A DNA stretch of 40,683 nucleotides. Source: RH-AL1 sp050013235 (GTDB taxonomy: Bacteria > Pseudomonadota > Alphaproteobacteria > Rhizobiales > Beijerinckiaceae). A model generated the notes under the pieces. The model had not been told where the DNA came from. It ran no database searches and saw only the letters and a program-made list of their open reading frames with translations. Shown here in pieces: positions 39,312-40,683 of the stretch (the stretch's first letter is position 1; the number at the start of each line of letters is the position of its first letter). The stretch covers positions 1 to 40,683 of the forward strand of contig JBEKFQ010000029.1 in assembly GCA_050013235.1 (NCBI GenBank), in the 5' to 3' direction. The position numbers and the translations under genes were made by a program.

Positions 39312-39945
39312 TCTTTAGGGTTGGCATTTCGGGAAACTAAAAAACGGGCAGAATGATTAAGGGTCTCGATTCCGATCGGCGTCAGGGTCACCATACAAGC
39401 TTCTGATTTGAGGCAAGAAAAATTTGCGTCTGGAAGTTAGCCAGGCGCGCTTTATCAGACGTTAGAGGCAGCGGCGAAGGCGCAAACGGCCACGCGAGGC
39501 CGCTGGCTCTCTGAATCGCCACAACATTTTGAATCGATAGCCTTTTCAAGCACGGCTCACGCGAGTTGGATCACCCCCGTGCTCCAACTTTCATCGCTAC
39601 TCGGATCATAATCCAAAAAGCCTGCATTCCTGAACCATGCTTTCGCATTGGCCAGCGTACCGCATCGCTGCGAGCGCACCCGGTTCATCGCCGAATCCTC
39701 GTGATGGGCTGGATCATCGGCCTAATCCGGGTCCGCGGCATTCCGGCGGTGTTGGCGGTGGGCGCCCCGATTCTCACGGTCCCGCTCGACCGGAACCTTC
39801 GCGCCTTACCCCATTTCCGGGCGCGAATGCGATTTATATTTTGCGATGGTTCGCGTTTGCCGCGAAGCGATCATTGGGTTTTTTTAGTCCCGACATGACG
39901 GTCACCCTCTTTCATCGATAAAGAGACGTCGCCGGCAATCCGCTC
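39312..39945. other. Long intergenic region without a recognised gene
   Basis: About 630 bp between the divergent treZ and response-regulator genes. The longest plus-strand frame (39566-39898) encodes a sequence with no family features and no ribosome site, and I do not call it. A weak FixJ-like look-alike TTTTAGTTTCCCGAA lies near 39335-39349 upstream of treZ. Confidence 0.45.
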
Positions 39946-39960
39946 TGAGTAGTTTCCGAG
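39946..39960 (+). promoter_or_regulatory. FixJ-like box, exact copy (TGAGTAGTTTCCGAG)
   Basis: Exact match to the motif, 95 bp before the ATG of the response regulator at 40055 and in the right orientation. It links a further two-component pair to the proposed regulon. Confidence 0.7.
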
Positions 39961-40054
39961 GGTGGCCGAATCCGTATTCGAGGCCCAACAATATGCGTGC
40001 TCACATTTTTATCCCTAATCGTAGCAACCGGGTTTTTAAGGAGTCACGTTCCAG

Positions 40055-40462
40055 ATGAAGGCGCTCCAGGTTCTCGTATTGGAGGACGATGCGATGATCG
40101 GCATGCTGCTTGCCGCAATGTTAGAAGAGATGGGCCATACGGTTTGCGCCGTAGAGGCGAACGAAGCCGATGCCGTGAGTGCCGCCGCCCGGCACCGGCC
40201 TGATCTCGTAATTGTCGATGCGCGTTTGGGCAATGGAAGCGGCCTCGCGGCCATGGACGAAATCCTCCACGCCGGTTTCATTCCTCACTTTTTCATCAGT
40301 GGCAATATCGCCAAGGTGACAGCACTCCGGCCCGGCGCGGTCGTGCTCGAAAAGCCTTTCCGGGAAATGCAGCTGATGCGCACCATCCAGCTCGTGCTCG
40401 AATCTCAGGCCGGAGACCTCGCCACCCACATTAAAGAGCACGCCTTCGTGGAAAGCCCATGA
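40055..40462 (+). CDS. Single-domain response regulator
   Basis: A 135-residue receiver protein without an output domain. Motifs: VLVLEDDAMIGMLLAAML (acidic pair), DLVIVDARLGNGSG (phosphate-accepting Asp near residue 54), FFISGNIAKVTAL (switch Ser) and VVLEKPFREMQL (conserved Lys-Pro). AAGGAG lies about 11 nt before the ATG. It is probably a phosphate shuttle or a modulator of the kinase that follows. Its stop overlaps the next ATG (ATGA). A FixJ-like box is 95 bp upstream, so it may respond to the local regulators. Confidence 0.9.
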   Translation: MKALQVLVLEDDAMIGMLLAAMLEEMGHTVCAVEANEADAVSAAARHRPDLVIVDARLGNGSGLAAMDEILHAGFIPHFFISGNIAKVTALRPGAVVLEKPFREMQLMRTIQLVLESQAGDLATHIKEHAFVESP

Positions 40463-40683
40463 TCGCGTTCGAGCGGGCCGAAGAGACCGTGCTAGAGGCA
40501 GGGGCCTTGCAGCGTGCGATTTTCAACAGCGCTAATTTCTCGAGTATTGCCACCGACGCGCAGGGCGTGATTCAGATCTTCAATGTCGGCGCCGAGCGTA
40601 TGCTCGGCTATACCGCCGCCGAGGTGATGAACAAGATCACACCGGCCGACATTTCCGATCCGCAGGAGGTCATCGCGCGCGCC
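40459..40683 (+). CDS. PAS-domain sensor protein, N-terminal part only
   Basis: The ATG at 40459 overlaps the response-regulator stop. The 75 visible codons give a lead-in helix and a PAS core: AIFNSANFSSIATDAQGVIQ, then IFNVGAERMLGYTAAEVMNK and ITPADISDPQEVIARA. A PAS-containing sensor histidine kinase is most likely because of its response-regulator partner, but a diguanylate cyclase or other output is possible. The gene continues beyond the right edge. Confidence 0.8.
   Translation, partial: MIAFERAEETVLEAGALQRAIFNSANFSSIATDAQGVIQIFNVGAERMLGYTAAEVMNKITPADISDPQEVIARA

Noticed and set aside
1..40683. tRNA, rRNA, CRISPR array, phage or conjugation genes
   Set aside because: I looked for these and saw none; mobile DNA is limited to two transposase remnants.

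Overview
The window looks like an accessory stress and low-oxygen island on the chromosome of an alphaproteobacterium, probably a Hyphomicrobiales (Rhizobiales) member such as the Beijerinckiaceae or a related lineage. This rests on gene content and family resemblance, on FixJ-like regulators, on a copy of the GAGCATGATC-type palindromic repeat common in that order, and on the run of small secreted DUF1236, Spy-like and glycine-rich proteins. I did no database search. Most genes carry clear Shine-Dalgarno sequences, and five neighbouring pairs overlap as ATGA.

Layout. 1-4.4 kb: an IS5-type transposase tail, a secreted GlcG/HbpS-like protein, several very small membrane proteins, a DUF1003 protein, a coupled pair of unknown genes, and relics of a PHA synthase-like hydrolase and of a P-type ATPase. 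4.4-6.3 kb: secreted and stress proteins (DUF1236, a helical periplasmic protein, DUF1269). 6.6-13.4 kb, minus strand: a histidine kinase relic, polyphosphate kinase 2, a plasma-membrane type H+-ATPase, an enoyl-ACP reductase, and a DUF3141 (PHA synthase-like) gene broken by one frameshift. 13.6-17.9 kb: small secreted envelope proteins including two Spy/CpxP-like ones, a GlsB/YeaQ membrane protein and an IS3 relic. 18.7-25.8 kb: a FixJ-type DNA-binding protein without a receiver, preceded by a perfect FNR/FixK box, then a coupled module of GltD-like flavoprotein, pyruvate:ferredoxin oxidoreductase and a dihydroorotate-dehydrogenase-like protein. 26.1-31.9 kb: a zinc alcohol dehydrogenase divergent from a 1486-residue CheB-CheR-PAS-kinase-REC-REC-HTH protein. 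32.2-39.3 kb: glgX convergent with treZ-treY, a complete glycogen-to-trehalose route. 40.0 kb to the end: a response regulator coupled to a PAS sensor that runs off the window.

The most interesting signal is a short DNA motif, TGAGTAnTTTCCGAG. It occurs four times exactly and about five more times in degenerate form. All copies are intergenic and nearly all point toward the next gene 60-200 bp downstream. The core resembles what I remember of FixJ sites. Two proteins in the window carry nearly the same FixJ-type helix-turn-helix, with identical recognition-helix residues. I infer a local regulon in which the receiver-less regulator (itself under a FixK/FNR box) and the giant hybrid kinase read the same site. 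It would control pyruvate:ferredoxin oxidoreductase, alcohol dehydrogenase, envelope stress proteins and further two-component genes. The island is also eroding: I count at least seven gene relics.
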